64,000 bases of DNA from Pararhizobium sp. (GTDB taxonomy: Bacteria; Pseudomonadota; Alphaproteobacteria; Rhizobiales; Rhizobiaceae), in assembly GCA_017794825.1 (NCBI GenBank), contig CP051237.1:1674001-1738000 (forward strand), in the 5' to 3' direction. A program made the translations under genes and the position numbers. Every line of letters starts with the position of its first letter. The stretch's first letter is position 1. The notes under the pieces are model-generated. The model saw only the letters and a list, made by a program, of their open reading frames with translations, was not told the DNA's origin and did not search any database. This document shows positions 52,682 to 61,061 of the stretch, piece after piece.

Positions 52682-54091
52682 CTAGTTGTTGACCGGAACC
52701 ACGTCGTCCATGCCGACAGGCGCGATCTGCTGATCCGGCACTTCCGGCGTCGAGTCTGAACGCTTGATCTCGTGACCGGCGCGCTGCAGGGTCCGCTCGT
52801 GCTTCTTGGCTGCATCCGTCAGAGCCTGCTCCACCGTCTTCGAACCGGAGACGGCGTTGGAGACCTCCTCCTGAAGCTGGTCAAGCAGCACCGGATATTC
52901 CGGCAGGTGCCAGTAGTCGTTGAGATACTGCAAGGCCTTCGAGAACTGCGCGTTGTAGCTGTTCAGTCCCTGCCAGTCGGGGCTTTCGAGAACCGCCTTC
53001 AGACCGGTCTGACAGACAGCTGCATAACGCTCCTGCTGTTCAGGCTGGAAGTACCACTCCATGAACTTGACGAGCTCGGGAAGCTTCTCGGAATATTTGT
53101 TGATGCCCATACCCTGGCCACCAACGGAGAACTGCCGGCGGAACTTGCCGTCGCGGCCAACGGCGCCCGGCAAGATGCCGAAGCCTGTATCCTTGGCGAA
53201 CTTGTTGACTTCCGGATCTGCATTGGAGCCGTTGAAGTAGAACCACTGCATGGCCATGGCGAGTTGGCCTTGCTGGAAGGCTGCGTTGACTTCGTCGAAG
53301 CCCCAGTTGCCGCTTCCGGGCGGTCCATACTGGAACATGTCGACATAGGCCTGCACGCCGTCAATGGAGGCTGGCGAGTTCAGGTAGCCCTCCACCTCGA
53401 AGGTTTCCGGGTTGTAGAGCTCCCCGCCGAAGGACCACAGAAACGAGTTGGACGCAGTGGTGGCGAAATCGTATTCGCGACCGCCCATCTGGCCCCAGCC
53501 GTAGAGGCCTTGGTCCGGACGCGTGAAGAACTCGGCGACTTCCTTGGCTTCCTGATAGGTTTCCGGAACCCTGAGGTCACGACCGTATTTCTCCTTGAAC
53601 GCCGCCTGTTCATCCGGATTCTCGAACAGGTCCTTGCGATACATCAGGCCATAGGCGTCCTGATTGGCGGGCAGGCCGTAGAACTCGCCCGAACCGTCCG
53701 GATACTCGCCGTACTGGGACAAGGACGAGGCGGGAAAGATTTCGGCGCTGAGATAATCCGAATCGGCGAAGATATCGTTGATCTTGACGGCGTGGCCGCC
53801 TCCGGCGAACTCAGCCGTCGACTGGCTGTCCCACATCGCGAAGTCGAACGCGTCGCCCTGGATGGCGAATTCGGAAGCGATCTTGTTGTGCCATTCCGGG
53901 CCATATGGAACGAGTGCGGGGACGATCGTGACCGATTTGTCGGGATAGTCCTTGGCGATCTCGACCAGTGCGTCGGCGCATGTGCCCGCATGCCAGACGA
54001 ATGTCAGCTCGGTGTCGGCGTTCGCGCTTGTCGAAACCGCGGACGCGGCGATCACAGCAGCCGACGCCATGAGAGTGTGGCGCAATTTCAT
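52682..54091 (-). CDS. ABC transporter substrate-binding protein, family 1 (sugar/polyol type)
   Basis: This 469-aa periplasmic protein has a Sec signal peptide (MKLRHTLMASAAVIAASAVS, cleaved near SANAD). It is an extracellular solute-binding family 1 protein with LWSFGGELYNPETF and FQQGQLAMAMQWFYFNG. It heads the leftward operon of importer, DhaKL, LsrF and aldolase genes. Solutes of the family are sugars, oligosaccharides and polyols; the one here is not identifiable. The promoter faces the DeoR regulator across 337 bp. Confidence 0.94.
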   Translation of the reverse strand: MKLRHTLMASAAVIAASAVSTSANADTELTFVWHAGTCADALVEIAKDYPDKSVTIVPALVPYGPEWHNKIASEFAIQGDAFDFAMWDSQSTAEFAGGGHAVKINDIFADSDYLSAEIFPASSLSQYGEYPDGSGEFYGLPANQDAYGLMYRKDLFENPDEQAAFKEKYGRDLRVPETYQEAKEVAEFFTRPDQGLYGWGQMGGREYDFATTASNSFLWSFGGELYNPETFEVEGYLNSPASIDGVQAYVDMFQYGPPGSGNWGFDEVNAAFQQGQLAMAMQWFYFNGSNADPEVNKFAKDTGFGILPGAVGRDGKFRRQFSVGGQGMGINKYSEKLPELVKFMEWYFQPEQQERYAAVCQTGLKAVLESPDWQGLNSYNAQFSKALQYLNDYWHLPEYPVLLDQLQEEVSNAVSGSKTVEQALTDAAKKHERTLQRAGHEIKRSDSTPEVPDQQIAPVGMDDVVPVNN

Positions 54092-54428
54092 TTCTTATAC
54101 TCCTCCTGATTTGGATTAGAGCGTGACCTGTTCCTACTCCCGCCAGCTCTAAAATAACGACGGCAACCTAACATCATTTCGTGATATTGATCAATTATTT
54201 TGTTAGTAAAAACAGAAAAATGTTAACCAAGCACCGGGTAGATTTTGTAACCGGATAATCTTTATAATATTGTTTTGACTGCATTTTTTGCTGTTTTTCG
54301 TCGGATATTTCATGTCAGCGTAAAGCAGCCTTGGTTATCGACAAACCCACTTTGTGCTGGACTTTTAACAAAATCTGCGAGATGAACTTAAAAAATGTTA
54401 AAACGAGAGACAGACCGCGGGGAGACCG
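54092..54428. promoter_or_regulatory. AT-rich divergent control region with repeated TGTTA boxes
   Basis: This 337-bp gap is much richer in AT than its surroundings. It holds four related boxes: TGTTAG (54202-54207), TGTTAA (54222-54227), inverted TTAACA (54365-54370) and TGTTAA (54396-54401). The flanks repeat too, as ATTTTGTTA and AAAAATGTTAA. Centre spacings of 20 and 31 bp are near whole helical turns. They are candidate operators for the DeoR regulator. ATTGATCAAT (54187-54196) is a further palindrome, and TATAAT occurs at 54263. No coding potential is seen. Confidence 0.45.
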
Positions 54429-55217
54429 TTGAGCGTTATCGAAACAGTTGAGTCCATGTCGAAATCAGAACGGCGTCGGATGAAGATCCTGCAGTTGCTG
54501 ATGGAAGGCAGCTCGGTCCAGATCAAGGATCTGGCCGACATGCTGGACGTGAGCCTGATGACGGTTCATCGCGACCTCAACCACCTCGATCGGGAGGGAT
54601 TGGTGCGGCGCGTGCGCGGATCGGTTTCGGCGGAGAAGTCGCTGCTGTTCGAAAGCAGTTACAACTACCGCGGCAAGAAGCAGCTCGCGGAAAAGAAAGC
54701 GCTGGCCAAGGCGGCCGTTGGAAAGATCGAACCAGGCAACGCGGTCGTGTGCGACGACAGCACCACCACCTACCACATCTGCGACTATATCGACGCGGTG
54801 ACGCCGCTGACCGTGCTTACCAACGCTGTGCCGGTGCTGGAGACGCTGCGAAGCAAGCCTGATGTCGACCTGATCGCGCTCGGCGGGCGCTACCATCGAG
54901 GCTACAACGCCTATTTCGGCACAAGTTGCGAACAGGCGATCAAATCCTACCACGTCGATCTGGCCATCATGTCGACGACGACAATCCAGGGGCTGTCACT
55001 CTACACCCAGGACGAACAGGTGTTGCGGGCAAAGAAGGCGATGATGAGCATTGCGCGCAAGAAAATCCTACTCGCCGACGCCACGAAGTTCCACTTCAGC
55101 GCCCTCAACTATGTAGCGGACGTCACCGAATTCGACCTGGTTCTTCTGACCGGGACCATTCCACAGGAGAACATCGATCTGCTGACTGACGCAAATGTCA
55201 AATTCGAAATCGTCTGA
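54429..55217 (+). CDS. DeoR/GlpR-family transcriptional regulator
   Basis: This 262-aa regulator has an N-terminal DeoR HTH (about residues 15-70, VQIKDLADMLDVSLMTVHRD) and a DeoR-C sensor domain with the DSTTT phosphosugar loop (about 113-119) and LIALGGRYHRGYNAYFG. The start is TTG, supported by GGGGAG four bases upstream; the first ATG (54456) has none. It is divergent from the importer/DhaKL operon and followed by an aldolase gene. A sugar phosphate made by DhaKL is a likely inducer (inference). Confidence 0.92.
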   Translation: MSVIETVESMSKSERRRMKILQLLMEGSSVQIKDLADMLDVSLMTVHRDLNHLDREGLVRRVRGSVSAEKSLLFESSYNYRGKKQLAEKKALAKAAVGKIEPGNAVVCDDSTTTYHICDYIDAVTPLTVLTNAVPVLETLRSKPDVDLIALGGRYHRGYNAYFGTSCEQAIKSYHVDLAIMSTTTIQGLSLYTQDEQVLRAKKAMMSIARKKILLADATKFHFSALNYVADVTEFDLVLLTGTIPQENIDLLTDANVKFEIV

Positions 55218-55254
55218 AACCAAATCAACCCATCAAGTCGGGAGGAGACCCACC

Positions 55255-56040
55255 ATGTCGGAAATCGGAAAAGCACGACGGCTCGCGCGCCTGTTCAACG
55301 AAAAGTCGGGAAAAATGCTGTGCGTTCCCATGGACCACGGAATGCAGGTCGGACCGATTGCCGGCATCCAGAACCCGGAACCGCTGATCGACGCGGTCGT
55401 GGAGGCGGGAGTCGATGCGGTGATCATCAATCCGGGCCTCTACATCCGTTACCATGAGCGTTTCGCCAACGGACCTGCGATCATCCTGCGGCTCGACCAG
55501 ACAACCATGTGGCGGACCGGAACCAAAACCGGCTATGCCGACACCCATACGCGGCAGGTGGCGACGGTCCGTGAAGCCGTGCAGATGGGGGCCGAGGCTG
55601 TAATCAGCTATCTCTTTACCTGCAACAACGACCCGGCGGAGGAAACACGCTGCTTCGAGATTTGCGGGGCGATCGCCAGCGAGTGCAGGGAATGGGGCAT
55701 GGTTCATGTGATCGAGGCGATGGCGGCCAAGGGCGGGTTCGCAACCACAGAGGATCCCGAAATTGTCAGCCTCAATTGCCGGATAGCAGGCGAAATGGGC
55801 GCCGATATCATCAAGACGGACTGGTGTGGCGCCAAGGGATTCAAGGCCGTGGCCAAGCAGTCGCTCGCTCCGGTGGCTGTCGCCGGCGGCGCCACGGAAG
55901 GCGATGACAAGGCGCTGTTCGATTTCGCCTCATCGGCGGTGAAGAACGGCGCGAAGGGCATCATCTTCGGACGCAACGTATTTCAGCGCAAGAGCGTGAA
56001 GGAGATCCTCTCCGGCCTGCGGAATATCGTTCACGGATAG
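55255..56040 (+). CDS. Class I aldolase, DeoC/LacD (FbaB/LsrF-like) family
   Basis: This 261-aa TIM-barrel aldolase has MLCVPMDHGMQVGPI at the N-terminus and GADIIKTDWCG with the candidate Schiff-base lysine (about residue 190). VAVAGGATEGDD and GIIFGRNVFQ follow as phosphate-binding motifs near the C-terminus. It is related to but clearly different from LsrF at 45794. GGAGGAG lies seven bases before the ATG at 55255. It is co-transcribed with the DeoR gene and likely acts in the same pathway as DhaKL. Confidence 0.92.
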   Translation: MSEIGKARRLARLFNEKSGKMLCVPMDHGMQVGPIAGIQNPEPLIDAVVEAGVDAVIINPGLYIRYHERFANGPAIILRLDQTTMWRTGTKTGYADTHTRQVATVREAVQMGAEAVISYLFTCNNDPAEETRCFEICGAIASECREWGMVHVIEAMAAKGGFATTEDPEIVSLNCRIAGEMGADIIKTDWCGAKGFKAVAKQSLAPVAVAGGATEGDDKALFDFASSAVKNGAKGIIFGRNVFQRKSVKEILSGLRNIVHG

Positions 56041-56454
56041 AGCAATGCGCACGTCAATGACGATCTGAGACAGCTCCTATGTGTGGCGATACGGGTGATC
56101 GCAACCGCGCTGTCAGCATCCTTGTAAGCCTAATCGTCACATACTTTATAGTTGACCGGGTCGCGGATAGGGCTTTCGTTCGGGTCCTGTTCCGATCGAA
56201 AGCTTCCCGGCCCGCAACCGCGCCGCCCATACTCTCGCCTTCTCACTCGGCGTCATGACGTCACGAACGTCAGCCACATCGTTTTACTCGAACTGAAATC
56301 GGTGACGGCCTCAGCGGGTTTCTGCTTGCGCGATTTGTCTCACTGCCTTGAACTAAACTCGCCGGGCAGCGACAATACTTTCGATTCTCCTCCGACATGT
56401 CCGGGGAGTTCTTCACCACATCTTGCAACCCAATGACTGAAGCAGGAGAAATTG
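56041..56454. other. Intergenic region without recognisable gene
   Basis: This 414-bp gap follows the aldolase and precedes an exported hydrolase. It must hold that gene's promoter. A CRE-like palindrome TGACGTCA occurs near 56268 beside GTCATGAC. Short open frames here have no SD and no family resemblance. I see no RNA gene or strong terminator. Confidence 0.5.
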
Positions 56455-57543
56455 ATGCGGAACAAATGGCTTTGTCTTTCCGGCAAGACATCTCTGGCGC
56501 TCTTCGTCGCCGTTTTGTCGATGCTGTTCACCAGCTATACATATGCATGCACGCGGCTGGTCTATCTCGGCGCAAGCGATGCCGTCTACACCGCACGGTC
56601 GATGGACTGGAAAACCGATATCGCGACAAATCTCTGGATTTTGCCCCGCGGAATCGAGCGCAATGGCGAAACGGGTGCAAATTCCATTTCATGGACATCG
56701 AAATATGGCAGCGTCATCGCCTCGGCTTTTGACATCGCGACCACGGACGGCATGAACGAAGAGGGTCTGGTTGCAAACGTCCTGTGGCTGGCCGAATCCG
56801 AGTATCCGCCGGAAAGCGACAAGCCTGGATTGTCGATTTCCGCGTGGGCTCAGTACATTCTCGACAATTTCGCGACGGTTGAAGAGGCCGTGGCCGAGCT
56901 CGAAAAGGAGGAATTCGTCGTCGTCACCGACCAGGTGCCCGGTGAGTCGCGGCTTGCTGCTCTCCATCTGTCCATCTCGGACGCCGGCGGCGACAGCGCC
57001 ATCGTCGAATTTGTCGACGGCAAGCAGGTCATCCACCATGACAGAGCCTACCGGGTAATGACCAATTCTCCGACATACGACAAGCAACTTGCGCTGGAGG
57101 AATACTGGGAGCAGATCAGGGGCACCGTTTTCATGCCTGGCACGAACCGTGCGGCCGACCGCTTCGCCCGCGCTTCGTTCTATATCAATTCCATTCCGAA
57201 ATTCACCGACGTCAATCTGGCGATCGCCGGTGTATTCTCGGTTATCCGCAACGTGTCCGTCCCCTACGGGATCTCGACCCCGGACGAACCGAACATCTCC
57301 TCGACCCGCTGGAGAACAGTCTCGGATCAGAACCGCAAGGTTTATTTCTTCGAATCTGCATTGACGCCCAACACGTTCTGGGTCGATCTGAGGCAGATCG
57401 ATTTCTCGGAGAAAGCAGGAAAGGTCAAAAAACTGGATCTCGGAGAAGCCCAGCGCAATATTTTTTCGGGCGACGCAACGGACGACTTTGTCGAAGCAGC
57501 GCCGTTCCGCTTCCTCGGCGCGCGGCGGTCCGGAAACGAATAG
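56455..57543 (+). CDS. Exported choloylglycine hydrolase-family protein (Ntn amidohydrolase)
   Basis: This 362-aa protein has a Sec signal peptide (hydrophobic 14-27) cleaved at YTYA/C, which exposes the nucleophile C32 at the mature N-terminus. Other family residues follow: R in YTARSMDW with the Asp, N in MTNSPTYDKQL and R in ADRFARASFY. The family hydrolyses amides such as conjugated bile salts, penicillin V and N-acyl homoserine lactones. AGGAG lies six bases before the ATG at 56455. A periplasmic acylase acting on signals or amide nutrients fits (inference). Confidence 0.92.
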   Translation: MRNKWLCLSGKTSLALFVAVLSMLFTSYTYACTRLVYLGASDAVYTARSMDWKTDIATNLWILPRGIERNGETGANSISWTSKYGSVIASAFDIATTDGMNEEGLVANVLWLAESEYPPESDKPGLSISAWAQYILDNFATVEEAVAELEKEEFVVVTDQVPGESRLAALHLSISDAGGDSAIVEFVDGKQVIHHDRAYRVMTNSPTYDKQLALEEYWEQIRGTVFMPGTNRAADRFARASFYINSIPKFTDVNLAIAGVFSVIRNVSVPYGISTPDEPNISSTRWRTVSDQNRKVYFFESALTPNTFWVDLRQIDFSEKAGKVKKLDLGEAQRNIFSGDATDDFVEAAPFRFLGARRSGNE

Positions 57544-57557
57544 ACCGAATTGTCTCA

Positions 57558-57580
57558 ACGCCGGACGCCAAGCCCGGCGT
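57558..57580 (+). terminator. Hairpin after the exported hydrolase gene
   Basis: ACGCCGG (57558-57564) pairs with CCGGCGT (57574-57580) around a 9-nt loop, 14 bp after the stop. Only a short CGATTT follows, so it is a weak or partial terminator. Confidence 0.4.
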
Positions 57581-57609
57581 CGATTTAAACAAGCAGTTGG
57601 AGGACGACA

Positions 57610-58038
57610 TTGCTGGCAGTCGGGATCGGCATTTGCATCAGCCTGATGAATATCGCGGTCCACGCGGTCTTCACGGTTGTCATGGTGCGGACGGTCCACC
57701 GGGAGGGCGAGCGTTTTTTGAAACCGAACATCGTTTTTCAGGAAGCTCTCATCATGATTATCGCCGCCGCCATTCTGATGCTGGCGCATTTGATCGAGGT
57801 TTGGATCTGGAGCCTGTTTTATCGGTTGCTCGGGGTAACGCCCGACAGCAGCGCTGATTTTGATTTTGCTTTCGTCAACTACACGACTTTGGGATACGGC
57901 CATCTCGTTCCCGAAGCGCCGTGGCAGGTTCTGGGACCCATGACAGCCATGAACGGCGTTCTCCTGTTCGGCTGGTCGACGGCTGTCCTGTTTCAGGTGC
58001 TCTCTGTAAACGCCCGTCGGTTCGGCATCCGATACTGA
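57610..58038 (+). CDS. Small ion-channel-like membrane protein (two-TM K+ channel pore type)
   Basis: This 142-aa protein has hydrophobic helices at about residues 3-25, 42-72 and 110-132, and a pore loop NYTTLGYGHLVPEAP resembling the K+ channel filter (TVGYGD), with His instead of Asp after GYG. No C-terminal ligand domain is present. The start is TTG with GGAGG six bases upstream. It lies 66 bp after the exported hydrolase on the same strand. Ion_trans_2-like function is inferred from the filter; ion selectivity is unproven. Confidence 0.85.
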   Translation: MLAVGIGICISLMNIAVHAVFTVVMVRTVHREGERFLKPNIVFQEALIMIIAAAILMLAHLIEVWIWSLFYRLLGVTPDSSADFDFAFVNYTTLGYGHLVPEAPWQVLGPMTAMNGVLLFGWSTAVLFQVLSVNARRFGIRY

Positions 58039-58072
58039 TGGGCCAACAAAGAACCATCGAAGAGCAAACGCT

Positions 58073-59188
58073 TCAGGCGGACCTGGCCGCTTTCAGAAGG
58101 TCAGTCGCATCACCGGCCTTCCCGTCCAGATGTCCGACAGGAAGAACCCGCGGGCCATCCGCTTCGGCCAGCGCCGTCAGATCGAAACTGGCGTAATTCA
58201 GGCTGCGATAGGTCCGCAGATGGAATTGCTTGCGGCTGAGATCCGACAGATTGGTCCAGCAGGTAAATTCGGTCGCGTAAGCTGTGCCGGAATCAGCCTC
58301 GAGGCCCGCGACCTCCATGTGACCACCGCCTTCACTTGGATAGTCGATGGTTACACCACGGGGCCGATCGAAATTGTTCATGATGTGCGCGAGCGTCTGC
58401 ACCGCAAAATCGGGTGTGTCTGCCTTTTCCGCATACTGGGAATAGAAAGCAGCGCGCACAAACCTGCCGACAGAGGTGTTGGAGGCGGGCAGGCCGGCCG
58501 TGGCGACGCCGGAATCGGGTTGTACGGCCGTATAGGTTCCGAAGGTTGCGCTGGACCTGTCGACATTGGTGAGGAAGGTATAGTTGTTCAAGTTGGTCAG
58601 ATGCCAGCTGAACTCCGGTCCATTGGTCATCACGCCTACCGGATTGTCGTAGGTCGTCATCCGCCCTTCATTGAACTCAATGACGAAGGCGTTTCCGGCC
58701 TCATCGTGAACGACATAGTGAAATGGTGACTCTACCCCGCCAAGAAGAGCCAGCGCCTCGAGCATCACGGGTTGGCCCGATAGCGCCGTCTTGAGCTCTG
58801 CTACGGTTGCAAACTGGCTCAAGGCCCAGGAGCCGAGGTCCGAGGCCGACAGAACGGCCCTGGTCGCTTCGACCGTCTTTTGTGTTCCACCGGAATTTGG
58901 GTAAGACAGGAGGCTGAAGGTCAGTCCCTGATCGTTCATGCCTTCAAGCACCTTGAGATCCGCGAGGCCCAGCGATGAATCGGGTTTGGGCAGTCTCGCG
59001 GGCATCGTGACGGCGAGCATTCCGTATTTCGCAATGTAAACGACCGACGGATGCCCCTCGACCACAGATTGAAAGGGAATGCCTTTCGGCAGATAGACCA
59101 GCTGGTAAGGCAAATCTGACGTCAGTTCCAGCGTCCGACCAAAATAGACCTTGTCTTCAGCATCACGGTAAATCAGCGAAGTGCACAT
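58073..59188 (-). CDS. Cytosolic choloylglycine hydrolase-family protein (Ntn amidohydrolase)
   Basis: This 371-aa protein starts MCTSLIYRD, so the nucleophile is C2 after Met removal, with no signal peptide. R18 is present in FGRTLE, where a Glu stands in place of the usual Asp. NGPEFSWHLTNLNNY gives the Asn pair and VGRFVRAAFY the Arg. It is a paralogue of the exported protein at 56455 but of different subtype and location. It converges on the channel gene. Confidence 0.92.
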   Translation of the reverse strand: MCTSLIYRDAEDKVYFGRTLELTSDLPYQLVYLPKGIPFQSVVEGHPSVVYIAKYGMLAVTMPARLPKPDSSLGLADLKVLEGMNDQGLTFSLLSYPNSGGTQKTVEATRAVLSASDLGSWALSQFATVAELKTALSGQPVMLEALALLGGVESPFHYVVHDEAGNAFVIEFNEGRMTTYDNPVGVMTNGPEFSWHLTNLNNYTFLTNVDRSSATFGTYTAVQPDSGVATAGLPASNTSVGRFVRAAFYSQYAEKADTPDFAVQTLAHIMNNFDRPRGVTIDYPSEGGGHMEVAGLEADSGTAYATEFTCWTNLSDLSRKQFHLRTYRSLNYASFDLTALAEADGPRVLPVGHLDGKAGDATDLLKAARSA

Positions 59189-59503
59189 AGTGTCCCGTTG
59201 TCGTTTTCAGCATTTTTGGTGAATCGGCAGGAATTCTGCCCGAGGATGCAAGTATTTTAGATGACCTGTGGTCAAACAACATCCTGTGCTCTGGCCGTTT
59301 GTCAACATCCGATCGTCAGATTTTTCCGGACTGCGCCGACATCAATTTTGCATTCTGCTGGCGAGGAGACGCCGCGGCGCGGGTATACGAAGAGGGCTCT
59401 GCCGGAGAGATTTGAGCTCTCGACGAATTCGTGACGGAGAGGCGGAATTACCACGGGTTATAATGCGCGAATGTCTCGTCGGCGACCGATAGACGGTTCC
59501 CGC
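59189..59503. other. Intergenic region without recognisable gene
   Basis: This 315-bp gap lies between the start of the cytosolic hydrolase gene and the end of the HpaI-like gene. It must hold the hydrolase promoter. A 74-codon open frame on the plus strand has no SD or family resemblance. No repeat, terminator or RNA gene stands out. Confidence 0.5.
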
Positions 59504-60256
59504 CTAGAGCCTTGATTTCAATCCTCTCTTCAAGGCGGCCATGTCGATATCTTTCGCAACAAACAAGGCGCCCGCTTCAATGACCTTATCTGCAAAATTT
59601 TCGTCAGCCGACAGAAAGCCCGCAGGCTTGCCTGCTTTCACGATCCGTCGAACCGCGTCAATTGCGGCATCCTGAACGTCGGGGTGACCTGGCTCGCCGG
59701 CATGACCCAAGGCTGCAGCCAGATCCGCCGGACCAACGAAAATTCCGTCGACGCCAGACACTGCCGCAACATCCTCGATGGCGTCCAGCGCTTCCAGCGT
59801 TTCGACCTGGACCAGAATTGCGATCTCTTCGCGCGCCGTCTTGTGATAGCCGGCAATGTCTCCGAATGCAGTCGCACGCGTCATGCCGGATACCCCGCGT
59901 ATTCCAGCGGGCGGATACTCGACCGCAGCAACCGCCGCCTTTGCCTCCATAGCGTTGTTGACCATCGGCACAAGGATGTTCTGTGCGCCGAGGTCCAGAA
60001 GTTTCTTTATCTCTGCGGCATTGAGCGAACCGGGCCGTACGATCGGATTGACCGGATAAGGGGCGACAGCCTGAAGCAGCGGCAACACGGAGATCGGGTC
60101 CATCGCCGAGTGTTCGGTGTCGAACAGCATCCAGTCGTATCCGACTTGAGCGCACATCTCGGCGACGAGACTGTCATTGATGGTCGACCAAAGTCCCCGC
60201 TGCAATTCGCCCTTCACGAGTCCGGCCTTGAACGTATTCTTCCGAAGAACTGCCAT
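59504..60256 (-). CDS. hpaI: HpcH/HpaI-family class II aldolase
   Basis: This 250-aa metal-dependent aldolase cleaves 4-hydroxy-2-oxo acids to pyruvate plus an aldehyde. Family motifs are LFDTEHSAMDP, GAQNILVPMVNNAMEA, YPPAGIRGVSG, the metal ligands E in QVETLEA and D in FVGPADLAAALG. It is the last gene of the leftward TTT operon, 17 bp after the hydratase. Pairing with HpaH supports a meta-cleavage lower pathway such as homoprotocatechuate. No ring-cleavage genes are in view, so the symbol denotes similarity. Confidence 0.92.
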   Translation of the reverse strand: MAVLRKNTFKAGLVKGELQRGLWSTINDSLVAEMCAQVGYDWMLFDTEHSAMDPISVLPLLQAVAPYPVNPIVRPGSLNAAEIKKLLDLGAQNILVPMVNNAMEAKAAVAAVEYPPAGIRGVSGMTRATAFGDIAGYHKTAREEIAILVQVETLEALDAIEDVAAVSGVDGIFVGPADLAAALGHAGEPGHPDVQDAAIDAVRRIVKAGKPAGFLSADENFADKVIEAGALFVAKDIDMAALKRGLKSRL

Positions 60257-60273
60257 CGTGCTTTCCTTTTCGA

Positions 60274-61056
60274 TCAGACGAACTGTACGGAAACCGATCC
60301 CAGGACGCCGAAATCCGCATGAAGCGTGTCACCCTTGGCGGCCCAGACCGGTCGCGTGAAACTGCCTGACAGCATAAGGTGGCCGGGTTCCAGAACAGTA
60401 TCGAACGGGGCAAGTTTGTTTGCCAGCCACGCGATCGCCATAGCCGGGTGGCCTAATACGCCCGCAGCAAGGCCGGTCTCCTCGATTTCGGAGTTGCGGT
60501 AGAAGATCGCTCCAACCCAGCGAAGATCAACCGCCTCAGGCTTCATCGGACGACCACCGAGAACAATCCCCGCCGCCGCGCCATTGTCGGCTACCGTGTC
60601 GAATATCTTGCGAGGCTCCGTTACACGCGCATCGATGATCTCGATCGAGGGCACGACATATTCCGTGGCCCGCAGGACATCGACCAGTCCGACATTCGGG
60701 CCTTTCAGAGGCTCTTTCAGGATAAACGTGAGCTCGGGCTCGACGCGCGGAACGCAGAAGTTTTCGAACGGCACCTTGGCGCCGTCGTTCAAGACCAGAT
60801 CATCAAACAGATATCCGTAATCGGGCTCGTCGATCTTCGATGACGCCTGCATTGCCTTGGATGTCAGACCGATCTTGTGCCCGACGACCTTGCGCCCCTG
60901 CTTGACCCGTTCCGCGGCGACCGCAGAGGAGATCGCATAAGAATCCTCGATCTGGATGTCGGGAAACATCTCCGAAGGCCGTTTGCCTTGAACCTTTGTC
61001 CGGTGGCTTTCCAGCAGGCTTTCGACTGCCTGTTTGCGCTGATCTTCGTTGAGCAT
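60274..61056 (-). CDS. hpaH: 2-keto-4-pentenoate hydratase/HpaH-type hydratase
   Basis: This 260-aa hydratase adds water to a 2-oxo-4-enoate. It has VVGHKIGLTSKAMQ, PRVEPELTFILKEPL, DTVADNGAAAGIVLGG and EPGHLMLSGSFTRPV, typical of HpaH/MhpD. The ATG at 61056 fits the family length; 126 codons upstream overlap tctA out of frame and are not used. It acts just before the HpaI-like aldolase. Confidence 0.92.
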   Translation of the reverse strand: MLNEDQRKQAVESLLESHRTKVQGKRPSEMFPDIQIEDSYAISSAVAAERVKQGRKVVGHKIGLTSKAMQASSKIDEPDYGYLFDDLVLNDGAKVPFENFCVPRVEPELTFILKEPLKGPNVGLVDVLRATEYVVPSIEIIDARVTEPRKIFDTVADNGAAAGIVLGGRPMKPEAVDLRWVGAIFYRNSEIEETGLAAGVLGHPAMAIAWLANKLAPFDTVLEPGHLMLSGSFTRPVWAAKGDTLHADFGVLGSVSVQFV

Positions 61057-61061
61057 CGGTT

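Noticed and set aside
54187..54196. ATTGATCAAT as an FNR box before DeoR
   Set aside because: The half-sites are fused without the four-base spacer, so it does not fit TTGAT-N4-ATCAA.
56152..56436. A 94-codon frame upstream of the exported hydrolase
   Set aside because: It lies in the promoter gap, has no SD and no family features.
59268..59492. A 74-codon frame between the hydrolase and HpaI genes
   Set aside because: It has no SD, no recognisable domain and Arg-rich composition typical of chance frames.
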